Source of the DNA: Aerobium sp039839275
GTDB lineage: Bacteria; Pseudomonadota; Alphaproteobacteria; Rhizobiales; Rhizobiaceae
Reading direction: 5' to 3'
DNA: 64,000 bases
Assembly: GCF_039839275.1 (NCBI RefSeq)
Contig: NZ_JBDOQP010000005.1
Coordinates: 310,001 to 374,000, forward strand
Part shown: positions 33,114 through 41,775 of the stretch, one piece after another
Layout: every line of letters begins with the position of its first letter
Numbering within the stretch: the stretch's first letter is position 1
Program-made: the position numbers and the translations under genes
Notes under the pieces: generated by a model
What the model was told of the DNA's origin: nothing
The model's input: the letters and a program-made list of their open reading frames with translations, nothing else
Database searches by the model: none

Positions 33114-34217
33114 TCAGACCCTCAGACCCGCCTTGGCGAGAATCGGCATCACCTTTTCCACCAGGATGGGAAGGTCGGCGACATAGTCGAGCAGGCCGAT
33201 GCCCGCGCCGCTGAAGCCGGCTTCGTGCAGCGCGATCAGTTCGTCGGCGACATCCTTCGGGCTGCCGACCAGCGGGAAGTTGGTGTTGCCGCCGGCGATG
33301 CGGGTGCGCATCTTGTAGATCGCCTCGGGCAGCATCGCATTGGTCTGGCGGCCGGCGATCCAGTAGTCGACCGCGACGTTGTCGGCATTCTCCTCTGCAT
33401 AGTAGCGATGGAATGCCTCGGCTTCCTCTCGGGTCTCGCGGCAGACGGCGTAACACACGGCGATCGGCTTCAGCGGCTCGGCGCGGGCACCTGCTCCCTC
33501 GAGGCTTTCCAGCGCTGCGATTTCCCTGCGCGCGGCGTCGAGGTTCTCGGCAACCGTCAGGAGATAGTCCGACGTCTCCATCGCAAAGGCGCGACCAGCA
33601 GGCGAATAGGCGGCGGAGATCACCAGTGGCCAGGGGCGCTGGACGCTGCCGGGCCGCGCCGCCGCCTTGCGGATGCCCTTGAAGTGGTCGCCGTCATAGT
33701 CGAAGGGCTCGAACGAGCCGCTCATCAGCCGCGACCAGATCTCGAACCACTCCCGGCCGTGGCGGTAGCGCTCGTCATGCGGCAGGCCCTCGATGCCGAA
33801 CATGTCGAAATCGTCCTGGTTCCAGCCGCAGACGATGTTGACGCCGGCGCGGCCGTGCGAGGCATGATCGATGGTGGCCATCATCTTCGCCGCGATGACC
33901 GGGTGGATGATCGGGGTATGGACGGTAGAGAACACACCGATGCGCTTGGTCCTTCCCGCCAGCGCGGCGGAATGAGCCAGCGTCTCGAACGACCATGTCC
34001 GCTGCGGAATCTCGCCGGGGATGCCGGTCCACCGTGCATAGGGCAACAGGAAGTCGAGCCCGTTCTCGTCGGCATAGGTCGCCATGCGGGCAATGTCGTC
34101 CCAGGTCGCCGACCAGCGTTCCTTGACGGTCGTAAGACTGACGCCGCCGTCATGCAGATAACCGAACAGGCCGACCTTGAAGGCCGACCCGTCCTGCATG
34201 AATATGTTCTTGTCCAT
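33114..34217 (-). CDS. LLM class flavin-dependent monooxygenase (RutA/SsuD-like)
   Basis: A 367-residue luciferase-like monooxygenase. GLDFLLPYARW, FSTVHTPIIHPVIAAKMMATIDHASHGRAGVNIVCGWNQDDFDMFG and PWPLVISAAYSPAGRAFAME resemble the RutA pyrimidine oxygenase and SsuD/alkanesulfonate groups, which use FMNH2 from a reductase. It is the last gene of an operon with an NMT1/SsuA-type importer and a polysaccharide-deacetylase-type amidohydrolase; a flavin reductase gene (39002) is divergent from the operon head and is the natural electron supplier. The start is ATG 34217 with GAGAGG six bases upstream, a site that can be sequestered (see 34220-34277). Confidence 0.88.
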   Translation of the reverse strand: MDKNIFMQDGSAFKVGLFGYLHDGGVSLTTVKERWSATWDDIARMATYADENGLDFLLPYARWTGIPGEIPQRTWSFETLAHSAALAGRTKRIGVFSTVHTPIIHPVIAAKMMATIDHASHGRAGVNIVCGWNQDDFDMFGIEGLPHDERYRHGREWFEIWSRLMSGSFEPFDYDGDHFKGIRKAAARPGSVQRPWPLVISAAYSPAGRAFAMETSDYLLTVAENLDAARREIAALESLEGAGARAEPLKPIAVCYAVCRETREEAEAFHRYYAEENADNVAVDYWIAGRQTNAMLPEAIYKMRTRIAGGNTNFPLVGSPKDVADELIALHEAGFSGAGIGLLDYVADLPILVEKVMPILAKAGLRV

Positions 34218-34219
34218 GA

Positions 34220-34277
34220 AATCCTCTCAACTGTTCGCGGCTGCATTTTACCAGCCTGCGGTGGCGTCGAGAGGATT
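34220..34277 (-). promoter_or_regulatory. Potential ribosome-site-sequestering hairpin before the LLM monooxygenase gene
   Basis: On the transcript AATCCTCTC (34277-34269) can pair perfectly with GAGAGGATT (34228-34220), which is the ribosome binding site of the monooxygenase. The 40-base interval itself folds into an eight-base-pair stem with one bulge (34236-34260, core GGCTG/CAGCC). A further dyad GGCATGC/GCATGCC lies upstream at 34290-34315. The arrangement suggests translational control or local insulation in the 102-base gap after the deacetylase gene. Confidence 0.45.
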
Positions 34278-34319
34278 GGTGCTTACCTCGGCATGCACGA
34301 ATGTTTGCGCATGCCGGAC

Positions 34320-35186
34320 TTAGATGCGCTCGCCCAGGTCGACGCCGTCGACCTTTGCGGCCCAGCGCGCCACGTCACCCTTGCGCGGAAACCACACGCC
34401 CTCGTGCTGGCGTGCATAGGCGATGCAGCGGCGTACTGTCGGGATCAGCGTCGGCCGGCCGCCCATATGGGCGTGGAGCACAATCTCCACCCATTTCGGG
34501 CTGCCCTTGACGCCCTCCGAATAGAGCTCGTCGAACGTGTCCTTGAAGCTCTCGAAGATGACGCTGGGCGGATTGTTGGCCTTCGCCCACATGATCAGGT
34601 CGTTCTGGGGCATGTTCACGCGCGGCAGGATCATGATCGGCCCGTTGCGCGTCGGAACGCTGTAGGGCAGGTCGTCATTGGCCTGGTCGCCGTTCCAGAT
34701 GTAGCCCTCGCCCACCAGCAGGTCGAGCGTGTTTTCCGAGCCGGCCGAGCCGGGGCTGGTCCAGCCCACCGGCCTGACGCCGGCAGCCTCGGTGATCGCG
34801 GCGGTGACACGGCGGATCTCGTCGCGCTCGCCTTCCGGGTTGGCGTCCTCGTTGAGGATGTCGTTCTCCCAGCCATGGCCGACGACCTCGTGGCCCGCCT
34901 GCGCCGTGGCCCGCACCGCGTCGGGGTAGAGCTCGGCCGCCTTGCCATTGATCGACATCGACGCCTTGAGGCCGAGCTCGTCGAGCAGGTCGAGGATGCG
35001 CCAGATGCCGGCCCTCGCCCCATACTCCGCGTAGGAGAGCGAGAAGTGGTCGGTCTTGCCGGGCCGCGCCTCCAGGGTGAGCTGGCTCTTGTGGCGGAAC
35101 GCCTCCAGCGCCAGGTTCACCGACACGGCAATGCGCGCGCCCTCGGGAAGCTTCCAGTTGGGTCGCGAAGGACGTTGGAAATTCAT
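34320..35186 (-). CDS. Polysaccharide deacetylase-family amidohydrolase (PuuE/allantoinase-like)
   Basis: A 288-residue NodB-fold protein. ARIAVSVNLALEAF opens the domain. LDELGLKASMSINGKAAELYPD, HEVVGHGWENDILNE (metal-type His in a GHGWEN block) and a C-terminal IVLHAHMGGRPTLIP match the PuuE-like group, which includes metal-independent allantoinases and other ring amidases rather than chitin deacetylases. It lacks a signal peptide, so it is cytoplasmic. Next to an LLM monooxygenase and an importer, hydrolysis of a cyclic amide/ureide intermediate is a reasonable inference. Confidence 0.82.
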   Translation of the reverse strand: MNFQRPSRPNWKLPEGARIAVSVNLALEAFRHKSQLTLEARPGKTDHFSLSYAEYGARAGIWRILDLLDELGLKASMSINGKAAELYPDAVRATAQAGHEVVGHGWENDILNEDANPEGERDEIRRVTAAITEAAGVRPVGWTSPGSAGSENTLDLLVGEGYIWNGDQANDDLPYSVPTRNGPIMILPRVNMPQNDLIMWAKANNPPSVIFESFKDTFDELYSEGVKGSPKWVEIVLHAHMGGRPTLIPTVRRCIAYARQHEGVWFPRKGDVARWAAKVDGVDLGERI

Positions 35187-35226
35187 GTCATGTGCCTCCC
35201 TCAGGGATGATGGACCGGATAAGCGG

Positions 35227-36030
35227 TCAGCCGTTTCCGGACGACGACGTTCCGCTGCTCTCGCCCTTGACGATCAGGCGCGCCAGCGGCTGCAGGATGA
35301 TCCGCTGCCCGACGATGACGAAGATGACGATGGCGATGCACAGCGCCAGGATGCGGTCTGTCTGGCCGAGATCCTGCGCATGCTGCATCATGTAGCCGAT
35401 GCCCGAACGCGCGCCGAACAGCTCGGCGATCAGGCTGATCTTCCAGCACACGCCGTAGGAGATGGTAATCGCCGACATGAAGAACGGGCTGAGCAGCGGC
35501 AGTTCGATGCGCCAGAAGGTCGACAGCCGGTTGCGGGTGAAGCTGCGCCCCATCTCCACCTCCTCGGCCCCGATCGCCTTGGCGCCTTCGGCGACGTTGA
35601 CGAGCGCGAACGGCAGGATGATGAAGAACTGCACGACGATGACCGCCTGCGTGGTGACGCCGAACCAGACCGTTCCGAGAATCGCCCATGCGAGGCCCGG
35701 GAACGAGCTGAAGAACGGCACCAGCACGTCGTCGACGATCCCGCTGGTGGCGGGCACGTAGCGCGGCATGATGCCGATCAGCCCGCCGACAAGCGTGGCG
35801 GCGACGATGGCGATGACGATGCGGCCGAAGGTGATCCCGGCATTGAGCCAGAACTCCGGATCGATCGCGAACTGCCCGAGCGTGACCGCGATGGTGCCGA
35901 TCGACGGGAAGATGCGTTCCGGCATCGTCCGCGACGTCAGCCACCAGCCGACGATGATGAGGACCACGAAGCCGTTGGCGACGAGAGCCTGGCGGCCGAA
36001 CAGCGCGTTGGCGAAGGTGCGGTCAGACAT
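35227..36030 (-). CDS. ABC transporter permease (SsuC/TauC/ThiX type)
   Basis: A 267-residue membrane subunit. VAATLVGGLIGIMPRY, FFSSFPGLAWAILGTVWFGVTTQAVIVVQFFIILPFALVNVAEGAKAIG and the EAA loop EEVEMGRSFTRNRLSTFWRIELPLLSPFFMSAITISYGVCWKISLIAELFG are typical. It overlaps the upstream permease by eight bases, forming a heterodimer pair. Co-operonic with the NMT1-type binding protein. Confidence 0.9.
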   Translation of the reverse strand: MSDRTFANALFGRQALVANGFVVLIIVGWWLTSRTMPERIFPSIGTIAVTLGQFAIDPEFWLNAGITFGRIVIAIVAATLVGGLIGIMPRYVPATSGIVDDVLVPFFSSFPGLAWAILGTVWFGVTTQAVIVVQFFIILPFALVNVAEGAKAIGAEEVEMGRSFTRNRLSTFWRIELPLLSPFFMSAITISYGVCWKISLIAELFGARSGIGYMMQHAQDLGQTDRILALCIAIVIFVIVGQRIILQPLARLIVKGESSGTSSSGNG

Positions 36031-36850
36031 TGTACACCTTTCCGATCCGGTCCTGCATCCGGGCCAGCACCAGCCGGTCCACGAGGTAGACGACGACCAG
36101 GATGAGGATCGCCACCGCGAAGATCATGTCCGTCCAGTATCGCGAGCGGGCGAAGTTGATGATGCTGCCAAGCCCCTTGGCCCCGCACAGGAGCTCGACG
36201 ATCAGCACGATCTGGAACGAGACGCCGAAGCACAGCCGCAACGAGGCGAAGAAATAGGGAAACAGCATCGGCAGGATGATCAGCCGGATGCGCCGCATCG
36301 GACTGCGGCTGAACGACACCGACATCTCGATCGTCTCGCGATTGAGCTCGCGCAGTCCGGCGCCGATGTTGATCATCGCCAGCGGCAGCATCGCCGCAGT
36401 GGCCGAGAAGATCACCGCCTGGCTGTTGATGCCGAGCCAGATCAGCGCCAGGAACGCCCAGCCGATGCCGGGAAACGAGTTGAGGAACGGCGCGAGCCTG
36501 CCATAGACGGCGGTGTCGAGAACCGGGAAGAAATACACCAGCAGCGCGATCGTCAGTGCCAGCGAAAAGGCCAGCGTGACGGAAGCCAGCACGTGCTGAA
36601 GCGTATAACCGGCATAGAGCAGGAAGCCGGGGTCCGACCACATCGTGTAGAAGCGTCCGGCGACGCGCAGCGGCGAAGGCACCTGCACCGGCGGCACGAA
36701 CAGGGAATAGATCTGCCATGCGACCAGCACGAACGCGATGAACAGCACCGTTGCGATCGTCCGGCGCGCCGGTCGCCAGCGTTTGCCGGCCGGCATTGCC
36801 GTTCTGTCGTCCCCGGTCGGTTCGCTCAGCCTTTCAGCGGCCATCTGCAT
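36023..36850 (-). CDS. ABC transporter permease (SsuC/TauC/ThiX type)
   Basis: A 275-residue permease paralogous to the next gene. LNSFPGIGWAFLALIWLGINSQAVIF, REL-NRETIEMSVSFSRSPMRRIRLIILPMLFPYFFASLRLCFGVSFQIVLIVELLCGAKGLG carries the coupling helix. Two different permeases rather than a homodimer distinguish this from standard SsuC systems. It follows the binding-protein gene after an 80-base gap containing a strong hairpin. Confidence 0.9.
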   Translation of the reverse strand: MQMAAERLSEPTGDDRTAMPAGKRWRPARRTIATVLFIAFVLVAWQIYSLFVPPVQVPSPLRVAGRFYTMWSDPGFLLYAGYTLQHVLASVTLAFSLALTIALLVYFFPVLDTAVYGRLAPFLNSFPGIGWAFLALIWLGINSQAVIFSATAAMLPLAMINIGAGLRELNRETIEMSVSFSRSPMRRIRLIILPMLFPYFFASLRLCFGVSFQIVLIVELLCGAKGLGSIINFARSRYWTDMIFAVAILILVVVYLVDRLVLARMQDRIGKVYNV

Positions 36851-36883
36851 TCGACATCCATGTGTGAAGGGTCAGGGAAATGC

Positions 36884-36911
36884 GGCGGCCTCCGCCTGCG
36901 CGGAAGCCGCC
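36884..36911 (-). promoter_or_regulatory. Intercistronic GC hairpin after the NMT1-type binding-protein gene
   Basis: Twelve-base arms GGCGGCCTCCGC/GCGGAAGCCGCC with one mismatch and a four-base loop lie between the binding protein (stop 36931) and the permease (start 36850). No U-tract; same position as hairpins in the other transport operons. Confidence 0.55.
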
Positions 36912-36930
36912 ATTGTCTCTCAGGCGTGGC

Positions 36931-37923
36931 TTATTCCGCCATCACCGCCTGAGGCGCGATGAAGTCGTCGACGGACTCGGGTGCCGCCGTAAGAATGCCC
37001 AGCTTCACCGCCGTGGCCCATGACTTCACCATCACGTCCTTGTCGCCCTCGGTCAGGCTGTAGGGCATCTCGGCGAACTCGTTGAACCAGCCCTGCAGCG
37101 CCGCCGGGTCCATGTTGTACTCGGGTGCCACCTCGGCGAAGATCTCGTCCTGATGCTCCTTGAGATACAGTGCCGACTCGTTCAGCAGCTTGGCCGCCGC
37201 TGCGATCGCCTCGGGCTTCTCCTCGGACTTCGTCGTGTAGAGCAGGATGGCGGGCAACGGCGCGCCGTAGAGTTTCAGCAGGTCGCTGCCGCCGCGCATC
37301 ACCGCGCGATACTCCGGCGACTTGTCGATCTCGTAGGCCTTGACGTTGGAGAAGGAAGCCGCATCCACGCGACCCGCTTCCAGCGCCGCCTCGAACTGCG
37401 AACCGGGGATCTCGACCCAGTTGAAGTCGCCGCCGATGGCGTCGACATTGTAGCCGTAGATTTCCTGCATGATGGCGCGGCGCGAGACGACGTCGCCGGC
37501 CGACACCGACTGCACGGCGATCGACTTGCCCTTCAGGTCTTCAAGGGTCTGGATCGGGCTGTCCTTCAGCACCCAGATGCCAGGCTGAACGACGTCCTCG
37601 CCCGGCAGGTAGCGGATCACGGTGCCCAGCACCTTGACGGGCAGGCCCTGCTCGGCGAGGGCCGGGATCGCGTTGGTGCCGTTGGGCATGATGTCGTATT
37701 GCTGCGACAGCGCGGCCTGGTGCGCCGCCGGAATCGGCATGAATTCCACCGTGACCTCGACGCTCGGGTCGCTGACCTTGTCGTTGAGGATCGCCCACAT
37801 GGCGGCGTGATAGCCGGGATCGGAAATCATCCCCACCGTCACCGTTTCCTGCGCGAGACCGGCGCCCGACGTCGCAAGCAGCGACATGGTGGCGCCGACG
37901 AAAGCTCCAAACCTGATGTTCAT
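36931..37923 (-). CDS. ABC transporter substrate-binding protein (NMT1/THI5/SsuA type)
   Basis: A 330-residue periplasmic protein. The signal peptide ends near AGLAQ-ET (residue 25). TVTVGMISDPGYHAAMWAIL, QTLEDLKGKSIAVQSVSAGDVVSRRAIMQ and FEAALEAGRVDAASFSN are typical of the aliphatic sulfonate/thiamine-precursor family. The ligand is unknown; the co-operonic LLM monooxygenase and ring amidase suggest an N-heterocycle or sulfonate. Confidence 0.9.
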   Translation of the reverse strand: MNIRFGAFVGATMSLLATSGAGLAQETVTVGMISDPGYHAAMWAILNDKVSDPSVEVTVEFMPIPAAHQAALSQQYDIMPNGTNAIPALAEQGLPVKVLGTVIRYLPGEDVVQPGIWVLKDSPIQTLEDLKGKSIAVQSVSAGDVVSRRAIMQEIYGYNVDAIGGDFNWVEIPGSQFEAALEAGRVDAASFSNVKAYEIDKSPEYRAVMRGGSDLLKLYGAPLPAILLYTTKSEEKPEAIAAAAKLLNESALYLKEHQDEIFAEVAPEYNMDPAALQGWFNEFAEMPYSLTEGDKDVMVKSWATAVKLGILTAAPESVDDFIAPQAVMAE

Positions 37924-37971
37924 GGCAGTTCCCTCTATTATGGATATGGGTTCACGCTCGTCGGTCGCGTT

Positions 37972-38727
37972 CTAGTGAACCGACGGATCTCCGATGAGCC
38001 GGCGAAGTTTCTCGTGCACGGCGCGCATTTCGGGCGCTTCCAGGTCGCGCGGACGCGCTTGTTTCAGCTCGACGATCTCGCGGACCGTCGTCGGCTTGCT
38101 CGACAGCACGACGATGCGGTCGGCCAGTTCCACGGCCTCGTCGACCTCGTGGGTGACGAAGATGATCGTCTTGCCGGTTTTGCGCCACAGGTCGACGATC
38201 TCGCGGCGCATCTTGTGCCGCGTCATCACGTCGAGCGCCGAGAACGGCTCGTCCATCAGGATGATGCGCGGCTCCACGGCAAGTGCGCGGGCGATCGACA
38301 CGCGCTGGCGTTCGCCGCCCGACAGCATGGACGGCATCTTGAGCCGGTCCCGCCCCAGGCCGACAAGTTCCAGCAGGGACTGGGCCGTCGTCTCCATCTC
38401 GGCACGCGTGCGCTTGTTGCCGAAGCGAAGCTGCTGGCCGAGCACGACGTTTTCCTGCGCGTTTCGCCACGGAAGCAGGCGCGGCGACTGGAACACGTAG
38501 GCGATGTCGTCCCATGCCTCGTGCGCCGGCCGCTGGCCGACCGTCACCTGGCCGGAATCGACCTTCAGCAGGTCGCCGATGACGCGCAGCAGGGTCGACT
38601 TGCCGCAGCCGCTCTGGCCGACGATGCAGAGGAATTCGCCGTCCCGGATGTCGAAGGACAGCCGGTCGTAGACCGTCTCCCCCGAGAAGGAGACGCTGAT
38701 GTCTTTGAGTTCAACGATCGCGTTCAA
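37972..38727 (-). CDS. ABC transporter ATP-binding protein (SsuB/TauB type)
   Basis: A 251-residue ATPase. Walker A GQSGCGKST, Q-loop YVFQSPRLLPWRNAQENV, signature LSGGERQRVSIARAL, Walker B IILMDEPFSALD and the switch histidine in FVTHEVDEA are intact. First gene of this operon; its start is 274 bases from the divergent flavin reductase start. Confidence 0.93.
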   Translation of the reverse strand: MNAIVELKDISVSFSGETVYDRLSFDIRDGEFLCIVGQSGCGKSTLLRVIGDLLKVDSGQVTVGQRPAHEAWDDIAYVFQSPRLLPWRNAQENVVLGQQLRFGNKRTRAEMETTAQSLLELVGLGRDRLKMPSMLSGGERQRVSIARALAVEPRIILMDEPFSALDVMTRHKMRREIVDLWRKTGKTIIFVTHEVDEAVELADRIVVLSSKPTTVREIVELKQARPRDLEAPEMRAVHEKLRRLIGDPSVH

Positions 38728-39001
38728 GTGATGCTCGCCCTGCTGGGCCGCCTCGTTTCGGGCAGCCGTTATCCGCTCGCGACGCTAGGCATCCGGGCGG
38801 GAGGAGTCACCGAAGTGCGCTGCAGCAGAAAAACGAAAGTGCACGCTCGATAAATACGCGGCGTCCAGCGGGCGCGCGTTTTCAAGCGGGAGCATTAGTG
38901 ATTGCCGGCGCGCGCAACCGGTTCGCCTGATGCTTGATGTGCCGCCACGGCTCCATCACATTCGGCTCATGAACAGATCCGACAATGACGAGGACCAGAC
39001 C

Positions 39002-39514
39002 ATGACGATCCACGTGGAAGCGGTGGCGACGCCGGATATGGCGATAGACGACGGCGCATTCCGCTCCATCATGCGCACCATGGTGAACGGTGTCACCGTC
39101 ATCACCACATCGCATGACGGCCACGTGCACGGGATGACGGCCACTGCCTTCTCCTCGGTTTCCGCGGAGCCGCCAACCGTGCTGATCGTGCTCAACCGCT
39201 CGACGCGCACGCATCCGCTGGTCAGCGCCAGCAGGCACTTCGTGGTCAACCTGCTGTCGCAGGACCAGGCCGAGGTAGGCGCCCGTTTCGCCGGCAAGCT
39301 CGACAACCAGTTCGACGGCGTGCCGCACCGGCTCAACGAAGAGGGTATTCCGCTGATCGATGATGTCGTCGCGACGCTCGAATGCGAGACCATCAACGAA
39401 CTCGCGGTCGGCACCCACACCATATTCATCGGCCGCGTCATCCGTGGATCGCGCTCGCATACCATGCCGCTCGTCTACCACGACGGCAACTTCAAGGCTG
39501 TCGCAAGTTCGTAG
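39002..39514 (+). CDS. Flavin reductase family protein (RutF/HpaC-like)
   Basis: A 170-residue FMN-binding split-barrel protein. FRSIMRTMVNGVTVITTSHDGHVHGMTATAFSSVSAEPPTVLIVLNRSTRTHPLV is the conserved core, then HFVVNLLSQDQAEV and GRVIRGS. It uses NAD(P)H to reduce free flavin for an LLM-type monooxygenase. ATG 39002 has GAGG eight bases upstream and is preferred over ATG 38969. Its head-to-head position with the ABC/LLM operon makes it the likely partner of the monooxygenase at 33114. Confidence 0.9.
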   Translation: MTIHVEAVATPDMAIDDGAFRSIMRTMVNGVTVITTSHDGHVHGMTATAFSSVSAEPPTVLIVLNRSTRTHPLVSASRHFVVNLLSQDQAEVGARFAGKLDNQFDGVPHRLNEEGIPLIDDVVATLECETINELAVGTHTIFIGRVIRGSRSHTMPLVYHDGNFKAVASS

Positions 39515-39780
39515 CGGCTTTACACTCCGGCTGGACTGGGCATTCACGCATGCAACCTTGGCATCCGTTGGCAGAAGTCTGTGCCGCGATGTGGAAATAG
39601 ACGGCAACACTGCGGCTGGAGTTTGAAGAAGCCGCGCCGCGCGAATCTGTGCTAGGCTGGTGCTCCACCAGGCGCATGCCCGTTCCCGCAGGGTTGATGC
39701 ATGCGCCACGGCGGAGTACGGAGCCGAACGCGCATCGTCATGGCGATGGCGTCGAGCGGGATCAGGGAAACGCGGTTCAC

Positions 39781-40344
39781 ATGACAGCAAGCAAGCCGCG
39801 CGCCAGCGATCGGGTCGAACAGGCCACAGGCGCGGCGCCCCGGGCCAAGGGAGCGACAACGGCGCGCAAGGCGGCGTCATCCGATGAAAAGGAGAGCACC
39901 TTCGTGCTGCACAAGACGCCCAACTATCTGTTCTGGTGCCTTCACAAGACGTCGATGTCCGTGGTGACCGAGGAACTCGAGCGCGCCGGTACCGACATTA
40001 CGCCGGTGCAATATGCCGCCCTGATCGGAGTCCAGTCCTATCCGGGCATCGACCAGGGCTCGCTCGCCCAGATCATCGGCTACGACCGGGCAACGATCGG
40101 CGGCGTCATCGACCGGCTGGAGAAGAAGGGCCTCGTCGACCGCCGCATCCATGAGCAGGATCGCCGGGCACGGGTGTTGTTTCTCGCGCCAGCCGGCGAG
40201 GAACTGTTGCCGAGGCTGGAGGACAAGGTGGCCGAGGCGCAGACCCGCATACTCGCCCCCCTGCCCGAGCATGAGCGCGACCGGTTCCTGTCGATGGTGG
40301 CGAAGCTGCTCAGTGACGATCTCCCGCATGCCGTAGGCGAGTGA
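39781..40344 (+). CDS. MarR family transcriptional regulator
   Basis: A 187-residue winged-helix repressor with an unusual basic N-terminal tail (about 40 residues rich in Ala/Lys/Arg). ITPVQYAALIGVQSYPGIDQGSLAQIIGYDRATIGGVIDRLEKKGLVDRR and the wing EQDRRARVLFLAPAGEEL are clear. It is paralogous to the MobR-like regulator at 42722. ATG 39781 is used; frames starting at 39649 extend into the 266-base gap without a ribosome site. Regulator of the surrounding monooxygenase genes is likely. Confidence 0.88.
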   Translation: MTASKPRASDRVEQATGAAPRAKGATTARKAASSDEKESTFVLHKTPNYLFWCLHKTSMSVVTEELERAGTDITPVQYAALIGVQSYPGIDQGSLAQIIGYDRATIGGVIDRLEKKGLVDRRIHEQDRRARVLFLAPAGEELLPRLEDKVAEAQTRILAPLPEHERDRFLSMVAKLLSDDLPHAVGE

Positions 40345-40367
40345 CCGGCGCGCCGGTTCCGCGAGGC

Positions 40368-40399
40368 TGCCCGGGTTCTGTTCCGAGCGTGCCCGGGCA
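40368..40399 (+). terminator. Inverted repeat downstream of the MarR gene
   Basis: TGCCCGGG/CCCGGGCA arms (eight bases, perfect) with a sixteen-base loop follow the MarR stop. A separate perfect palindrome ACCGGC-GC-GCCGGT (40344-40357) overlaps the end of the gene. Either could end the MarR transcript before the SDR gene; no U-tract is present. Confidence 0.35.
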
Positions 40400-40472
40400 C
40401 GGCCATGCCATTGCCGCACGGCGTCCGGGCTGCTGATTGAAGGGCTGAGAAACCTTCAAGAGGCGTTCATCC

Positions 40473-41249
40473 ATGGTACGGCAATCCCCCTCCGCAATCG
40501 TCACCGGCGCAGCACGCGGCATCGGCTTCCACACGGCGCGCGCGCTCGCCGAGGCCGGCTTCCGCGTCGGGCTGCTCGACATCGACGCGACACAGGTGGC
40601 GCAGGCCGCCGCCGACCTGCAGGGCAAGGGCCTGTCCGCCGTGCCGCTCGTCTGCGACATCACCAACCGTGCGATGGTCGACGAGGCGGTGGCGGACTTC
40701 ACGGCCGGTTCGCCGCTGCGCGTCCTCGTCAACAACGCGGTCTTCCTGCGTTTCGAGGCATTCGAGGCACTGTCCGAGGACAATATCGAACGCAGCATCG
40801 CGGTCGGCCTCAAGGGCTCGATCTGGTGCATCCAGGCGGCGTTGCCGGCGCTTCGGCGCTCGGTCGCGGACACAGGCGATGCGGCCATCGTCAACGTCGC
40901 TTCGGGCGCGGCGATCCAGGGAACGGTCGGCTTTTCCGCCTATGCATCGCTGAAAGCGGGCCTGACCGGGCTGACCCGGCAACTCGCAGTCGAACTCGGC
41001 CGAGACGGCATTCGGACAAATGCCGTCGCCCCCGGCCCGATCCTTACCGAAGCCGCGATCGCGGAGGCCGGCAAGCCCGCGGACTGGGAAGAAGCCACCA
41101 TCAGGCGCACGCCGCTCGGGCGCATGGGCCGTCCCGAGGAAGTCGCCTCTGTGATTGCCTTCCTGGCGTCCGATGCGGCAAGCTGGGTCAACGGTCAGGT
41201 GATCTCCGTGGACGGCGGCAAGTCGATCACTGCGCACGATTTGCGATAG
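40473..41249 (+). CDS. SDR family NAD(P)-dependent oxidoreductase
   Basis: A 258-residue classical SDR. VTGAARGIGFHTARAL and LLDIDATQV (acidic residue after strand two, so probably NAD+), LVNNAVFLRF (variant of NNAG), NVASGAAIQGTVGFSAYASLKAGL (Ser-Tyr-Lys) and VAPGPILTEA. Followed after eight bases by a flavin-reductase-like gene with TAGGAGG between. It likely oxidises an alcohol or diol intermediate of the same pathway. Confidence 0.9.
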   Translation: MVRQSPSAIVTGAARGIGFHTARALAEAGFRVGLLDIDATQVAQAAADLQGKGLSAVPLVCDITNRAMVDEAVADFTAGSPLRVLVNNAVFLRFEAFEALSEDNIERSIAVGLKGSIWCIQAALPALRRSVADTGDAAIVNVASGAAIQGTVGFSAYASLKAGLTGLTRQLAVELGRDGIRTNAVAPGPILTEAAIAEAGKPADWEEATIRRTPLGRMGRPEEVASVIAFLASDAASWVNGQVISVDGGKSITAHDLR

Positions 41250-41257
41250 GAGGCATC

Positions 41258-41752
41258 ATGGACGCCATCGATCCGAAGACGTTCTGGAAGGCGATGGGCG
41301 CGCGCCCGCTCGGCGTGCCGGTCGTCGCGGCAAGGGGCAGCGATGGCCCCGCCGGCCTGCTCGCCCTGTCGGTGAGCCACGTCACCGCTTCACCACCTTC
41401 GATGCTGGTATCTGTCGGGCATTCGACCGGCGCGCATGCCGCCATCAAGGCGTCGGGCGCCTTTGCGATCAGCTACCTGCCCGAAGGCGCGGAGGACGTC
41501 GCCGAGATTTTCGGCGGGCGGCGCGGTCTTTCCGGTGCGGCGCGGTTCGATGCGTCGCAGTGGACGAGCGGTGCCACCGGCTCCCCGATCTTCGCAGCAG
41601 GGACGGCATATTTCGACTGCACCATATCGTCGATCTTCACCTACGAAGATACCGACATCATCGTCGGCCGGATCGAGAGCTTCGCGGCCGACGCGGCAGC
41701 CGCCCCGCTGGTGACGTTCGGTGGCGGGTACCGGCGGCTGCTGCCCGCGTGA
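41258..41752 (+). CDS. Flavin reductase-like domain protein
   Basis: A 164-residue FMN-binding split-barrel protein. RPLGVPVVAARGSDGPAGLLALSVSHVTASPPSMLVSVGHSTGAHAAI corresponds to the flavin-binding core, and SGAFAISYLPEGAEDVAEIFGG to the dimer segment. It is diverged from the reductase at 39002. TAGGAGG directly precedes the start. It could supply reduced flavin to an LLM enzyme lacking one nearby, such as those at 3389-5310, but this is only inference. Confidence 0.85.
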   Translation: MDAIDPKTFWKAMGARPLGVPVVAARGSDGPAGLLALSVSHVTASPPSMLVSVGHSTGAHAAIKASGAFAISYLPEGAEDVAEIFGGRRGLSGAARFDASQWTSGATGSPIFAAGTAYFDCTISSIFTYEDTDIIVGRIESFAADAAAAPLVTFGGGYRRLLPA

Positions 41753-41775
41753 GGCGAGTGCAGCCCATGCCGGCG

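Noticed and set aside
33225..35210. 661-residue plus-strand frame opposite the LLM monooxygenase and deacetylase genes
   Set aside because: It runs through two recognisable minus-strand genes and their gap and shows no domain of its own.
39515..39780. Possible small gene between the flavin reductase and the MarR gene
   Set aside because: Frames here lack ribosome sites and recognisable composition; the region is best read as an untranslated gap with the MarR promoter.
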